A stretch of 64,000 nucleotides of DNA, taken from assembly GCA_000231825.2 (NCBI GenBank), contig JH720306.1, forward strand, positions 1,152,199 to 1,216,198, written 5' to 3'. Positions 63,901 to 64,000 of the stretch are shown piece after piece (the first letter of the stretch is position 1; each line of letters starts with the position of its first letter). The translations under genes were made by a program, and so were the position numbers. This DNA comes from Tetrahymena elliotti 4EA (lineage: Eukaryota > Ciliophora > Oligohymenophorea > Hymenostomatida > Tetrahymenidae). The notes beneath the pieces were generated by a model. That model searched no databases, was not told where the DNA came from, and saw nothing but the letters and a program-made list of their open reading frames with translations.

Positions 63901-64000
63901 TAAACTAATTTTTTAACCTAATTTTTAAATTTTTAAACGTTTTTTATTTTAACATTAACATATAAATTTCCATATAAAAATAGATTAGGAAATAGATGGG
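60984..64000 (+). CDS. three-repeat MYB transcription factor, 5' part (runs off the window)
   Basis: Exons 60984-61173, 61230-61687, 62207-63057 and 63192-63275; introns 56, 519, 134 and at least 725 nt. The gene is incomplete at the right edge. The first 400 residues are disordered, with a poly-Gln block and a strongly acidic stretch (about 342-372) that could act as an activation or histone-binding region. MYB repeats then start near residue 408. R1 has WWTKEEDELLKNLVKDHG and NWKKIA, R2 has GPWTKEEDEIVTKLVLEQG and NWSSIAKHLPGR, and R3 begins DRWTEEEDQAIIEAHKR. The R2 recognition helix (GRIGKQCRERWHNHLNP) is identical in pattern to animal c-MYB and plant 3R-MYB proteins, which bind AACNG and control cell-cycle genes. 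The last exon ends inside R3 at a phase-2 intron. The rest of R3 and the C-terminus are not in the window. Confidence 0.93.

Overview
The window looks like macronuclear-type DNA of an oligohymenophorean ciliate close to Tetrahymena. It is extremely AT-rich. Every long gene reads TAA and TAG as glutamine and ends only at TGA. Introns are short (mostly about 37-107 nt), GT-AG, and even more AT-rich than the exons. Standard-code ORF calling therefore shreds every gene here. I reconstructed 18 protein genes and one tRNA by reading both strands with TAA/TAG = Gln and joining exons where frame and splice phase agree. Coordinates come from hand translation, so individual splice sites may be off.

Left third (1-20 kb). 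A 1,453-aa Gln/Asn-rich protein, an unknown 318-aa protein, a 68-aa single-pass membrane protein and an unknown 501-aa protein lie on the minus strand. Two plus-strand signalling genes follow: a tandem cyclic-nucleotide-binding protein and a calcium-dependent protein kinase with a DWG in place of the DFG motif. A small secreted protein comes next on the minus strand.

Middle (20-37 kb). A very large Gln/Asn/Ser-rich protein, the GPI-transamidase subunit PIG-U (eight exons), an intron-containing tRNA-Tyr and a long coiled-coil protein are all on the minus strand. A PP2A-family phosphatase on the plus strand faces away from them.

Right part (37-64 kb). A second cyclic-nucleotide-binding protein and an ankyrin-DHHC protein are on the plus strand. 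The DHHC protein has lost its catalytic residues but kept its zinc ligands. Next, on the minus strand, are a protein kinase and, 236 bp upstream of it, a PB1-ZZ protein with the architecture of the autophagy receptor NBR1. Then comes the oddest gene of the window: a DEAD-box (Dbp5/DDX19-like) protein with the domain order inverted, one C-terminal RecA2 domain followed by three tandem RecA1 domains, most with damaged motifs, plus an in-frame TGA. An unrecognised 936-aa protein and the 5' part of a three-repeat MYB gene, which runs off the right edge, close the window.

There are no operons, insertion sequences, CRISPR arrays or bacterial-type signals. Genes are separated by 0.2-2.4 kb of AT-rich sequence. 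Calcium and cyclic-nucleotide signalling, GPI anchoring, selective autophagy and RNA-helicase functions are represented, but only the kinase/NBR1-like pair suggests a functional neighbourhood.
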